From contig CALLBO010000062.1 of NCBI GenBank assembly GCA_937998875.1, forward strand, positions 1 to 52,764: a stretch of DNA of 52,764 bases, in the 5' to 3' direction. Within the stretch, counting starts at the first letter, position 1. Each line of letters begins with the position of its first letter. The stretch comes from an uncultured Granulosicoccaceae bacterium (GTDB lineage: Bacteria > Pseudomonadota > Gammaproteobacteria > Granulosicoccales > Granulosicoccaceae). The position numbers and the translations under genes are program-made. The notes under the pieces are model-generated. The model was not told where the DNA came from. It saw nothing but the letters and a program-made list of their open reading frames with translations, and did not search any database. Positions 38,217-48,400 of this stretch are shown here, piece after piece.

Positions 38217-39937
38217 TGCCGCAAGGGGAAGTTCCTTTAGAGTTGAATTTATTGATTGATCTATTGGACAGTACCTTTGATCAATTAATATCAGGCACGG
38301 GGAATAACGAAGCTGCAAAAAGGAGCAATTTTTTGTCAAAAGCGGTCGCTGCGTTTGTATTACAGCAGCAGGCTGGGTGTACCCCAGAGGACGCGGTTGC
38401 TGCGAGTATAGACGGTGGTTCTGACCATGGTATCGACTCGGTACATGTGGCGACAGATGGTACGTTGTGGCTAGTTCAATCGAAATATATAGCAAGTGGG
38501 TTTGGCCAGCCGGACTTAGGAGATGTATCGAAATTTAAGGACGGGGTAATCGACCTGCTTGCAGGTAAGTATGACCGATTTAATGAAGTGCTGAATGTGC
38601 AACGTTCTTCAGTTGAAGCTTGCTTGGCTGACGAACATCGCAAGGTGAGAGTGGTTTTGGCTCATACGGGTGGTGCAATAGCGGAGGATCGCAAGAATAT
38701 CTACTCCGATCTTGAACACGCATACAATTCGACCGAACCAGATTTTGTTCGCTGTCACGCCTACGGGCTCTCAAGCTTGCATGAATTTCACCTCGACTCT
38801 CAAGCAGCTCAATCAATCGAAACCGAAGTAGAACTGGCTGATTTCGGGTACGTTGGCAGTCCGTATCGTGGATTCTATGGAAGAATGACTGCAAAAAGTT
38901 TGGCTGAAATGGAGCGGCAGTATGGTGATCGGATTGTCGAGAAGAATATTCGCCGATTCAAAGGATCAACTGCAGTAAACGAGGGTATGCTGGCTACGCT
39001 TGGTGATGAGGCAGAACACTTCTTTTATTTTAATAACGGTGTGACATTCTTGTGCTCCGATATCAATCAATTGCCTCCCAGACCACAAACAAGGGAACAC
39101 GGGAGGTTCCGTGTTCGGGGTGTTTCTATAATTAACGGTGCCCAAACGGTAGGCAGCATCGGGGAAAAAGGGGCCGCGTATTTTGACCAGCACCCAGCGG
39201 AGGTGCTGGCAACCTTCATAAGCCTAGACCAAGCACCAGTCGATTTTGGCGCACGCGTTACTCAATATCGCAACAGTCAGAACGCTGTTGATCTCGAAGA
39301 TTTTTCAGCACTTGACGAACGGCAGGAACAATGGCGGCAAACGCTAGAAAAGGCGGGTGTGACCTACATATATAAGCAAGGTGAGGATGATCCGCCATTT
39401 TCTGATAGCGTATTCAGCGTACGCGAGGCGGCCCCTGCACTTGCTTGCTGCCAAACGATAAGTGATTGGCCTGCCTATGTAGTTGATGCAAAAAAGGACC
39501 GAAAACGATTGTTTAAGCGAGCTCCACTCGCTGCTGGAAACTCCTCGCCTGCCGACACTTACAGTCAACTGTTTACAGATGCTCTGACTGCAAGGGAGCT
39601 TTGGCGGGTGGTGCAAATTAGCCGCCAAGTACAGCAGACGGTGACTAATCGAGCGCGAGGAGAAGTAGCGGAAGATGCAGAGATATTGCGACAGGGCAAG
39701 TGGCTTATTCTCCATGTGTTATTGATAAAGACACGGCTAAACAGGGGGCAGGACCTATGGTTGAACGACAACGAAAAACATAGACTATCCGTAGCTATCG
39801 ATGTGATAGCTAATGAATTGAGCAACGTGGTCAAAACGAGTACCTGGGGCAAGCAGCCGCGTGCAATATTTGAAAATCAGACTGATGTGCAAACGGTTAA
39901 GAATTCGATGATGGCTGCGCTAACGCAGTCTCTATAA
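38216..39937 (+). CDS. AIPR-family protein (abortive phage infection type)
   Basis: 573 residues. The N-terminal half (about 40-230) has an endonuclease-like look, DGGSDHGIDSVHV...LWLVQSKY (D...Q-x-K of a PD-(D/E)xK fold). The AIPR domain (about 240-420) shows VEKNIRRFKGSTAVNEGMLATL, FFYFNNGVTFLCS, RVRGVSIINGAQTVGSI. AIPR proteins are linked to abortive infection and occur beside restriction genes. ATG overlaps the SNF2 stop (TGATG), so the two are coupled. The methyltransferase begins 9 bp downstream. Confidence 0.88.
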   Translation: MPQGEVPLELNLLIDLLDSTFDQLISGTGNNEAAKRSNFLSKAVAAFVLQQQAGCTPEDAVAASIDGGSDHGIDSVHVATDGTLWLVQSKYIASGFGQPDLGDVSKFKDGVIDLLAGKYDRFNEVLNVQRSSVEACLADEHRKVRVVLAHTGGAIAEDRKNIYSDLEHAYNSTEPDFVRCHAYGLSSLHEFHLDSQAAQSIETEVELADFGYVGSPYRGFYGRMTAKSLAEMERQYGDRIVEKNIRRFKGSTAVNEGMLATLGDEAEHFFYFNNGVTFLCSDINQLPPRPQTREHGRFRVRGVSIINGAQTVGSIGEKGAAYFDQHPAEVLATFISLDQAPVDFGARVTQYRNSQNAVDLEDFSALDERQEQWRQTLEKAGVTYIYKQGEDDPPFSDSVFSVREAAPALACCQTISDWPAYVVDAKKDRKRLFKRAPLAAGNSSPADTYSQLFTDALTARELWRVVQISRQVQQTVTNRARGEVAEDAEILRQGKWLILHVLLIKTRLNRGQDLWLNDNEKHRLSVAIDVIANELSNVVKTSTWGKQPRAIFENQTDVQTVKNSMMAALTQSL

Positions 39938-39946
39938 AGGTGTTTA

Positions 39947-41632
39947 ATGAGTAGGAAACAAAAGCTAGAACTGACTTGGATTGGTAAGGAGAGACGTCCA
40001 AAGCTGGAACCTCGTATTCTTCTTGAAGACACGGAAAGGTCATATCATGCTAAACAACGAATTTCGGATAGCGATATTTTCGATAACTGTCTTATTTTTG
40101 GAGACAACTTGCTCGCATTAAAGGCGTTAGAGCAGGAGTTTACTGGTAAAGTGAAGTGTGTGTTTATCGATCCTCCCTATAACACTGGTAGCGCCTTTAC
40201 ACATTACGATGACGGGGTTGAGCATTCTATCTGGCTGTCTCTAATGCGTGATCGATTGGAGATAATCCGCAGGTTGTTGTCTGTGGATGGTTCTCTTTGG
40301 ATTACTATAGATGACAACGAAGCTCACTATTTAAAAGTGTTGTGTGATGAGGTGTTTGGAAGAATTAACTTTGTTGGAAACTCTGTTTGGCAGAAGAAAT
40401 ATACAATAGCAAATGATGCTAAGTGGCTAGCCGAGAATCATGATCACGTTTTAGTTTATGCCGTAAATAAGGACCTGTGGCGACCTTACCGATTGGCCAG
40501 GAATCCAGAAATGGACAAAAGATATAAGAACCCGGATAACCATAAGAAAGGGCCTTGGAAGGCTACTCCCTTGTATGCGAAAAGAAAAGGCTCAGAGAAA
40601 GAACAAGCATTTACTTTTACATTTAAAAACGGGTATGTATGGTCGCCCCCAAAGGGGACGTCTCCAAGATTTCCCGCGGACAAGCTTCGATTGATGGATG
40701 AGAATGATGAGATATGGTTTGGTGTAAAAGGAGATGCGACTCCTTCGCGCAAAACATTTCTTAGCGAACTTAAAATTGAAGGTACTCCAGCCCCCACTGT
40801 TTGGTTGTATTCAGATGTGGGCCATAACCATGAGGCAACAGAAGAAGTGAAGGCAGTAAACGCGGCAGAGCCTTTTTCTACCCCAAAACCTGAGAGGCTG
40901 CTAAAACGCATACTAGAGCTGGCTACCAAAGAAGGAGATTTAGTTCTTGATTCGTTTGCTGGATCTGGCACCACCGGAGCAGTCGCACACAAAATGAGGC
41001 GTCGATGGATTAACATCGAGCTTGGTGAACATTGTCACACACATATCATTCCCCGAATCAAAAAGGTCATTGATGGTGAAGACCCCGGAGGCATCACAGA
41101 GGCCGCTAATTGGAAAAGTGGTGGTGGTTTTCGTTACTACCGTCTGGCCCCATCACTGCTGGAGGAAGACAAATGGGGAAACTGGATTGTCAATCCAGCT
41201 TATAATGCTGCGATGCTCGCTGAAGCGCTGTGCAAGTTAGAGGGCTTTACTTATTCGCCCTCTGAAACTATCTGGTGGCAGCAGGGGCACTCTACCGAAA
41301 CAGACTTTATCTATGTGACAACACAGAACCTATCGGCCGATCAACTACAAGCGCTATCTGAAGATGTCGGTGATGGTCGAAGTCTACTGGTGCTATGCAG
41401 CGCTTTCCGTGGAGTGAGCGCTGCTAAATCTGCAGAACGCTGGACTAACCTGACTATCAAAAAGATCCCTAAGGTGGTTTTGTCGCGCTGCGAATGGGGT
41501 CAGGATGACTATAGCCTAAATATACAAAACCTTCCGATGGCTAAGCCAGAGGAAGTAACTTTGCAATCGAAGCATAAGAAACCAAAGAAGGCTGCCCCAG
41601 GCCAGGCGGCATTGTTCGGGGATGATGAGTGA
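39947..41632 (+). CDS. mod: Type III DNA methyltransferase (Mod), N6-adenine
   Basis: 561 residues. Beta-class motif order: catalytic motif IV VFIDPPYNTGSAFTHYDD (about 73-90) comes before the AdoMet motif I VLDSFAGSGTTGAVAHKM (about 334-351), as in type III Mod subunits. Motif IV DPPY predicts adenine N6 methylation. The central part and the C-terminal ~170 residues are the target-recognition and complex regions. Its Res partner is encoded three genes downstream, separated by the Zeta-like kinase and a small ORF. Stop overlaps the next start (GTGA). Confidence 0.92.
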   Translation: MSRKQKLELTWIGKERRPKLEPRILLEDTERSYHAKQRISDSDIFDNCLIFGDNLLALKALEQEFTGKVKCVFIDPPYNTGSAFTHYDDGVEHSIWLSLMRDRLEIIRRLLSVDGSLWITIDDNEAHYLKVLCDEVFGRINFVGNSVWQKKYTIANDAKWLAENHDHVLVYAVNKDLWRPYRLARNPEMDKRYKNPDNHKKGPWKATPLYAKRKGSEKEQAFTFTFKNGYVWSPPKGTSPRFPADKLRLMDENDEIWFGVKGDATPSRKTFLSELKIEGTPAPTVWLYSDVGHNHEATEEVKAVNAAEPFSTPKPERLLKRILELATKEGDLVLDSFAGSGTTGAVAHKMRRRWINIELGEHCHTHIIPRIKKVIDGEDPGGITEAANWKSGGGFRYYRLAPSLLEEDKWGNWIVNPAYNAAMLAEALCKLEGFTYSPSETIWWQQGHSTETDFIYVTTQNLSADQLQALSEDVGDGRSLLVLCSAFRGVSAAKSAERWTNLTIKKIPKVVLSRCEWGQDDYSLNIQNLPMAKPEEVTLQSKHKKPKKAAPGQAALFGDDE

Positions 41633-42153
41633 CTAATAAACGGGTCATCGTTATAGCGGGCCCAAATGGTGCTGGTAAAACCACCTTTGCCAAAGAATTT
41701 TTGCCACAAGAAGCCCGATGCCCCATTTTTGTAAATGCAGATTTAATCGCGGCAGGATTGTCACCTTTCTCACCAGAACAGGCGGCGTTTAAAGCGGGGC
41801 GTTTGATGTTGAGGGAAATAGATGAACACGCGTCACGCGGCGATAGTTTTGCTTTTGAAACTACCTTGTCAGGACGGTCATATGCGCGCCGAATGCAATC
41901 ATGGCAAGAGGCAGGTTATTTCGTGTCGTTATATTTTTTGCGATTGCTTTCCCCTGAACTTGCAGTAGCACGGGTCGCCGAGCGCGTTCGACAGGGAGGA
42001 CACCATATACCGGAAGAGGTGATTCGCCGCCGGTTTAAAGTGGGGCTGCACAATTTTGAATCCTTGTACAAGCCACTGGTGGATGACTGGATGTTATTTG
42101 ATAATAGCGGCGAGTCGCCTGAACTTATTGCGTGGGGAGAAAACTCGTCGTGA
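41629..42153 (+). CDS. Zeta-toxin-like kinase
   Basis: 174 residues from GTG 41629 (4-bp overlap with mod). P-loop IAGPNGAGKTTFAKEF (about 8-23), VNADLIAAGLSPFSPEQAA, FETTLSGRSYARRMQSW, RVAERVRQGGHHIPEEVIRRRF. These are motifs of the Zeta/PezT kinase fold, whose members phosphorylate UDP-GlcNAc. It is a short version and no recognisable Epsilon antitoxin is present, so toxicity is not assured. The next small gene overlaps it by four bases. Confidence 0.85.
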   Translation: MTNKRVIVIAGPNGAGKTTFAKEFLPQEARCPIFVNADLIAAGLSPFSPEQAAFKAGRLMLREIDEHASRGDSFAFETTLSGRSYARRMQSWQEAGYFVSLYFLRLLSPELAVARVAERVRQGGHHIPEEVIRRRFKVGLHNFESLYKPLVDDWMLFDNSGESPELIAWGENSS

Positions 42154-42389
42154 GAGAAAGTATGACATCAGACCAATTAAACAAGGCGCGTAACCCTTTG
42201 TTGCCCGCTGCCGTGATTGCAATTCAACGTGCTGCGCTTCAGGCAAGGCAGGTTGCGTCACAAACACAGACTGCAGTAGTGATTTCACGAGATGGCAAGA
42301 TCGAGCGCATTACGCCAGCTAAAATTCAAGAACCACCGCAAGTCTATAATGATGCGGCCGGCGCATCTGGTGATAAGGATGGTGCATGA
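42150..42389 (+). CDS. Small protein between Zeta-like kinase and Res
   Basis: 79 residues if GTG 42150 is used (GTGA overlap with the kinase), 75 from ATG 42162. Sequence: helical, Ala/Gln-rich core (LNKARNPLLPAAVIAIQRAA, ARQVASQTQTAVVISRDGKI) and a disordered Gly/Asp tail. No known domain recognised. Its position directly after a Zeta-like kinase and its size suggest an antitoxin or linking subunit; that is inference. Its stop overlaps the Res start (ATGA). Confidence 0.7.
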   Translation: MRESMTSDQLNKARNPLLPAAVIAIQRAALQARQVASQTQTAVVISRDGKIERITPAKIQEPPQVYNDAAGASGDKDGA

Positions 42390-45079
42390 ATAGTCGGGTA
42401 CTCAATGCCATTAAGGGCCGTCTGTCGTTAAGAGCGCCACAGTCTGAAGCGCTGGAAACACTGGCGCATGCATTGGATGTAGCTCCAGAAATGCGTTTTC
42501 ATGAGCGAGATGTCGAGGCGATCCTCAATACGCTCAAAGCAGAGTTCCCCACGCTCGAGGATTTCGAACGGGAGTTCCCCTCACTGTGTTATGCCCTTGC
42601 CACTGGTGTGGGTAAGACGCGACTAATGGGGGCTTTTATTAGCTATCTTCATTTGGCATACGGATTCAAACACTTTTTTGTGTTGGCGCCGAACCTGACT
42701 ATTTATGAAAAGCTGATTGCCGACTTTACTCCCAATACGCCTAAGTATGTGTTTAAGGGAATCGCAGAGTTCGCTTCATACCCACCGGAAATTATTACCG
42801 GTGACAACTACGAGCAGCGTGCCAGTACCTTAAGTATGTTGTCACCAGTGACGATCAATATTTTTAATATCTCCAAGATCAACTCAGAGGTTCGAGGTGG
42901 GAAGAGTCCCAAAATTAAGCGCCTATCGGAATATCTTGGAGACAGTTATTTCAATTATCTGGCGGAGTTGCCAGACTTGGTGTTACTTATGGATGAATCC
43001 CATCGTTATCGTGCCAGCGCTGGGGTGCGTGCTATCAATGAACTTAAACCGTTGTTTGGGCTTGAGCTAACTGCCACCCCGTTTGTAGAGGGTCGTAAAG
43101 AGCCAGTGCCGTTTAAGAATGTAGTAGTCGATTATCCGCTGGCTCGCGCTATGGAAGACGGTTTTGTAAAAGAGCCTGCTGTCGTTACCCAACGTGGCTT
43201 TGAAGTTAAACATCATACGCCTGAAGAGCTGGAAAAGATCAAACTCGAAGACGGCGTGCGTTTACATGAGGCTACCAAGGTTGAGCTGATGACATACGCG
43301 CGCCAAAATAGCGTTAGAACAATCAAGCCTTTTGTGCTAATCATCGCGCGTGATACTACCCATGCAGGTCAGTTGTTGGTGCTGATTCAGTCTGATGCCT
43401 TTTTCGAAGGACGCTATCGGGACAAGGTTATTCAGGTGGATAGCTCGACTAAAAAACAGGACGAGATGGTTGAGCGTTTATTGGCAGTGGAAAGCGAAGA
43501 CGAGCCGACAGAGATTGTCATCCACGTTAATATGCTAAAAGAAGGTTGGGACGTTACTAATCTCTACACCATCGTACCATTGCGTGCTGCCAATGCCCGT
43601 ACATTGATAGAACAGTCTATTGGTCGTGGCTTACGTCTGCCGTATGGAAAGCGTACCGGGGTTGGCGCAGTTGATCGGCTCAATATCGTCGCTCATGATC
43701 GATTCCAGGAGATCATTGATGAGGCTAATCGCGGTGATTCGCCGATCCGCCTCAAGCAGCTGATTTTGGAAGCGCCCGACCAGGATGAGGGGGTAGTGAG
43801 TGTCACTGTCAGCTCGGGTGCAGAGGATGCTCTCGGTCTTGGTGAACCAGAGGCCACTGGCCCTGGAGGTATGAAGTACGATCTTAAGCCAGAGCAACTG
43901 ATTCCCCCTGTGTTTACTATGCCAGCTGAAAAAGAAGCTGCCCGTGCAGTAATGGATGTTATTCGTGATATGGAAACCGAGCGAGACCTCGTGCCAAGCA
44001 GTGCTGCACTCAGTAAGCCCGAGGTAAGGCAGAAAATTATAGAGCAGGTTAAAGAGCGACTTACTCCTGCTCAGGGCGAGTTGCTAAAGACAGAGTCGGT
44101 AGATTTAGATGAGGTGGTGTCAAAGACAACTGACGTAGTGGTTGAAAAAACCATCGATATCCCCCGGATTGCAGTGGTTCCAACCGGTGAGGTAACTGTA
44201 GGTTTCAAGCCGTTCACACTCGATGTGACTGGGCTTAACTTGCAGCCAGCCGATCGGGAACTGGTTATTCAGAATTTACGAACGAATGAACAGGAGACTT
44301 TGTCTTCGGAGATCGGCATCACCGAAAAAAGGTTGGAGGATTATATCGTTTATGCGCTTGTCGACTTCGATGATGTCGACTACCACAGCCAGGCTGATTT
44401 ACTCTATGACCTTGCCAGCCAGGCGGTAAGGCACCTCCAGGGCTATCTGTCTGAAGACGAAGCGCGAGAGGTACTGGATCATAATCGACGTTTGATTGCT
44501 GACAACATACACGCACAAATGATGGAGCACTTTTGGGAGAAGGCATCGGGCTACGAGGTACAGGTTAGTAGAGGGTTCACTCAGCTCAAACCCTGCACTT
44601 ACACAGTTTCTGAAAAAAATCCCGTACGAAATTACCGAGACACATTGGAGGACAAAAGTAGTATTAAAAAGCTGTTGTTTGGAGGATTCGAGAAGTGTCT
44701 GTACCCGTTGCAGAAATTTCACTCCGATAGCGAGCGGCGCATTGCGGTGATACTGGAACGTGATGCAGAAAAATGGTTCCGACCGGTAAAGGGTCAGTTT
44801 CAGATTTACTACAAACACGGCACAGAACAACCTGAGTACGTACCCGATTTTGTCGCAGAATCGTCGGACACCATCTACCTGATCGAAGCGAAGGCGCGGA
44901 AAGATGTAAAGGACGATGAGGTGGCGGCAAAAGCAGATGCCGCTGCGCGTTGGTGCGGCCATGCGTCAGAGTATGTTCAGAAAAACGGAGGTAAGGGTTG
45001 GGCCTATCTTCTTGTTCCGCACGATGAGATTAATGAGTCACGAACACTAAAGGATTTCGAGCGGTTCCTGGTTAAATAA
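42386..45079 (+). CDS. res: Type III restriction enzyme Res subunit (helicase-nuclease)
   Basis: 897 residues. SF2 motor: Walker A CYALATGVGKTRLMG (about 68-82), DEAD-box variant LVLLMDESHRYRA, LELTATPF, MLKEGWDVTNLYTIVPLRAA, motif VI ARTLIEQSIGRGLRLPYG. C-terminal PD-(D/E)xK nuclease: YVPDFV...IYLIEAKARKD (about 816-838). Type III Res translocates or slides on unmodified DNA and cuts with Mod. ATG overlaps the preceding stop by four bases. Last gene of the operon. Confidence 0.92.
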   Translation: MNSRVLNAIKGRLSLRAPQSEALETLAHALDVAPEMRFHERDVEAILNTLKAEFPTLEDFEREFPSLCYALATGVGKTRLMGAFISYLHLAYGFKHFFVLAPNLTIYEKLIADFTPNTPKYVFKGIAEFASYPPEIITGDNYEQRASTLSMLSPVTINIFNISKINSEVRGGKSPKIKRLSEYLGDSYFNYLAELPDLVLLMDESHRYRASAGVRAINELKPLFGLELTATPFVEGRKEPVPFKNVVVDYPLARAMEDGFVKEPAVVTQRGFEVKHHTPEELEKIKLEDGVRLHEATKVELMTYARQNSVRTIKPFVLIIARDTTHAGQLLVLIQSDAFFEGRYRDKVIQVDSSTKKQDEMVERLLAVESEDEPTEIVIHVNMLKEGWDVTNLYTIVPLRAANARTLIEQSIGRGLRLPYGKRTGVGAVDRLNIVAHDRFQEIIDEANRGDSPIRLKQLILEAPDQDEGVVSVTVSSGAEDALGLGEPEATGPGGMKYDLKPEQLIPPVFTMPAEKEAARAVMDVIRDMETERDLVPSSAALSKPEVRQKIIEQVKERLTPAQGELLKTESVDLDEVVSKTTDVVVEKTIDIPRIAVVPTGEVTVGFKPFTLDVTGLNLQPADRELVIQNLRTNEQETLSSEIGITEKRLEDYIVYALVDFDDVDYHSQADLLYDLASQAVRHLQGYLSEDEAREVLDHNRRLIADNIHAQMMEHFWEKASGYEVQVSRGFTQLKPCTYTVSEKNPVRNYRDTLEDKSSIKKLLFGGFEKCLYPLQKFHSDSERRIAVILERDAEKWFRPVKGQFQIYYKHGTEQPEYVPDFVAESSDTIYLIEAKARKDVKDDEVAAKADAAARWCGHASEYVQKNGGKGWAYLLVPHDEINESRTLKDFERFLVK

Positions 45080-45494
45080 ATCAAACTGCGAAGTTTAAAT
45101 CATGCTGGTTTTTTCTGTGGTGGATTATGAGAGAGTCTGGCACCGCAATACGAAAGGAATTTGACGATTTGTTCTGGCACGAACTTGGCGATGCGCAGGA
45201 CGGTACTTCGTAAAGCGAGAAAATACGCAATAATATTAGCTACTTACGTTGAAGGGGAGGTGATGATTAACGTTGTCTCAAAAGCAGTTCTGATGCCTGA
45301 GCTTTTCGAAATAGACCGTCACTAAACGAAAGAAGTTACGAAAGAAACGCATGTCTACGAAAGCGACCGCTATAAAAACTGAGTTCGGGTCGGAGTCCTC
45401 GAGGTAAAGTTGATCGCTTTGACATGTTGCCTTTGTCGTTCCAGTACCAAGCAAACCGGGTTGGCGAAGCAACCCTATCCTTTGGCGCCTTTGT
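45080..45494. other. 415-bp region between the convergent res and helicase genes
   Basis: No convincing gene. A 28-codon ORF on the plus strand from ATG 45127 (MRESGTAIRKEFDDLFWHEL) and a 64-codon ORF on the minus strand (45278-45472) are both unlike known families. The plus-strand ORF may be a gene remnant. No strong terminator hairpin seen. Confidence 0.35.
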
Positions 45495-48400
45495 TTAACT
45501 AGCCAACTCTATAAACCGACACAAGCCATTAGCCCATTTGATTTGCTCTGGCGTTTTGCATTCGGCCATAATCAGCGCTGGTGATCCAAATACGAAAACG
45601 CTGCATTTGGCACGGCTGGTAGCGACGTTGAATCTATTTGGGCTGAATAAAAATGACATTCCCCGTGGTGCGTCTTCCACGGAGGAGCTTGTCATCGAAT
45701 AGATAACGATCGGAGCTTGTTGGCCTTGAAACTTATCCACTGTGCCGACACGTACGCCTTCAAGTAGCCGTTGTTGGAGTAGGGCAACTTGTGCGTTGTA
45801 CGGTGCGACTACCAATATATGCTCAGCTTGCAGCTTATGCTTTTTGTTGTGGCTGTCAACCCAATGGTGTGGCTTGGATAGAAGCTCGTCGATTAACGAT
45901 TTAATTGCCTGACATTCCTCCTCGCTCCTGTTTTGATTTCCGGAGTGTGGTACAGGTTTAAAGACGAGCTGTGAATTCGCATGGGAAGATGAGCCGGTGA
46001 TGACCTGTTGCTCAAGACCCGGTTTTGCTTTCAGCTTGTGTTCGTAGTACTGTTTTGATGTAAATTTGCAAATGTCCGGGTGCATCCGATAAGTAGTGGA
46101 TAGAAATAACCCTTGTTCATTACTAATGGTTTGTTGATCGCCAATTAGGTGGGCGAGAGCGGCAACCTCTGACCCTTCAGGGTGGTCGGCTTTTTGTGGC
46201 TGTTCAAGTTGTTGGGGATCGCCTAGCAAGATTACATTTTTCGCAGCCCGCGCGGCTGCAAGTGCCATTGCGAGTGACATTTGGCCTGCTTCGTCGATAA
46301 AAAGGTAGTCAAGTTGTTTTTCCATTTCGGGCGCCGCCCACGTCCATGCTGTTGCCCCGACTACCCACCCTTCATCTAGCGCCGCCTTAATTTTGTCTTT
46401 GCTACTGGGCAGTAGCTCGCAGTTGTTGGTGGTCGTGTCTGTCTTGCCTGCCCGATGTGCGATAGTAACGCTGTTGTCGGTTTCCAGTACATTAGCCAGC
46501 AAGTTGGAAATTACTGCGTGACTAACTGCAGTGATTCCGATGGTATGTCCAGCTTTTAAAAGGTGCGAGATGATATGGCTGCCTGTGTAAGTTTTACCTG
46601 TGCCGGGAGGGCCCTGAATCGCGAGAATGCTGTTGTCTAAATTGCTTATTAATTCGTAAGTTGAATCTGTCGGGTCTTTGAATTGTTTGAGTGCCGATGC
46701 TATCGATATACCATTTTTGAATCTTGGGCTGACCTTTGCAAGAAGGTCGTACTGGGATATCTGAAGTTCTTCTGGGTTTTTGGTATTCGCTATCATTTCC
46801 CCAAGCTGTAGCAGCGTATCGGGCATTGGTTTGCCCGAAATGCTTGTATGATGGAATACAGCATTAGGGTGTTTGTCTTTGGCACTGCCGGTCTTTTTTA
46901 TATCAATGGTATTCTGGTGATGATCGATTGCTACCACGGCACCAATTTCAAACTCCTTTGGTGCCGCATCTTCTGATGACGCTTCGTATAACTTGTTGCC
47001 TTCACCAAGGGTGACAAATTGATCGATATATTTGTAGCGGTGCGTAACGTTTCTTTCTTTGCCGATTTTTGGCCGCTCCTCTACGAAAGTAAGGCCGGTT
47101 AGAGCATTTCTTTCTTTGATAAGGTCGGGCTCGTCGAGTTCACGGAGTCTGTAGTATTCCCACCAGGCGTTTTTCTCTTCTCGTCTGAAATACTCCAGAC
47201 AATGTGCCAGTAACCACTTGGCGTTTTGATGTGAGTCCCGCTCTGTGGCTGGTAGCTCGACTAATCCGTCGGTCAGCGCGTTAAACACTTTGGCTACCTC
47301 TGCAGATTGTTCATCTGCCTGTGGGGTGTAGTCCTCTGGGGTGGGTGGTCTGGGTAGCTCTATGCCGTTGTTGATCTGGTCCTGCCGAAGGGTTTCTAGC
47401 CAATTGCGAAGGGCGACAGTCGATATACAATCGTCCCGGTTATATTTCAGTACGACATCTTGGTCTTCTTTTCGAATGCTTTTGATTGCACCAATCTCCA
47501 GCATCTCCTCTACCCGATGCATGGAGAGACGTGCCTCAGCCAACGCCTCTTCTCTGTGGTATCCGTAAAACTGCTCTAGGCATTTAATGCTGTAGCTTTC
47601 TACACTTGCACGAATAGACTGTCGTGTGATGGAGTAGAGATCTACAAAGCATTGCTTGCGCAAAAGTATATCTAGTTCGATCTCTCTGGTTGCATGTCGT
47701 GTGGCTAGGCGTTTCATCGCTACTGGTTCATATGGGGCGAAATGATAGATGTGCATGTCCGGGTGCTGTTTTAACTTGTGCATCGCAAGGTCAATGAACG
47801 CTTCGAATGCTTTCTTTTCACCTTGTCGGTCCAATCCCCAGAAATAGTCGAAGTCTAGTTTGTCTAAACCATCTGTTTCACCGTGCGCAAAGCCGAGTAA
47901 GTATTCGAGACCGCCGCCGGGCGCATGGCGAGCGCTTTCGATATCGAAAAAGAGGTCACCTTCCTTGCACGGCTCTGGTAGCTTTAAAAACCCACGAAGC
48001 TGCGCATTGCGTTCATCCGGGTAGATGACGTCTAGAAATTCGAACTCTGGTTCGCCTGATTCAATCCCTTTGTGCTGAATCTTCGCTTGTTGGTGGGTTC
48101 GGAGAATTGCATCTGCTGAGCCCAGTTGCGCCTGCTGGAGTGTTGCCGCATCTGTGATGGCAAATTGAGTCAGTGTTTTTATATCGTGTTGCTTGAGCTC
48201 TTTGATGTGTGACTTTTGAATTCCGGCAACAAACGTCAAGTGATCATCAGCTCGGCGTTGTTTGTCACAGTCTGGCCACCACTGGCAAATATCGCAATGG
48301 GTGACAGGTTCCGGGTAGCTGGCTTCGTTCAGCTCCTTGCCAACAACGTCTGAGAGCTGTGCTTTGGCGAGTCTGTAGTAGGCCTTATAGTCGTCAAAGC

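Noticed and set aside
34360..45079. DISARM or BREX system
   Set aside because: The SNF2 helicase and methyltransferase are reminiscent, but drmA/drmB/drmC, pglZ, brxC and brxL-like genes are all missing.
45278..45472. 64-codon minus-strand ORF after the RecB/helicase gene
   Set aside because: No recognisable domain, ordinary stop-free chance length, and no clear ribosome site.
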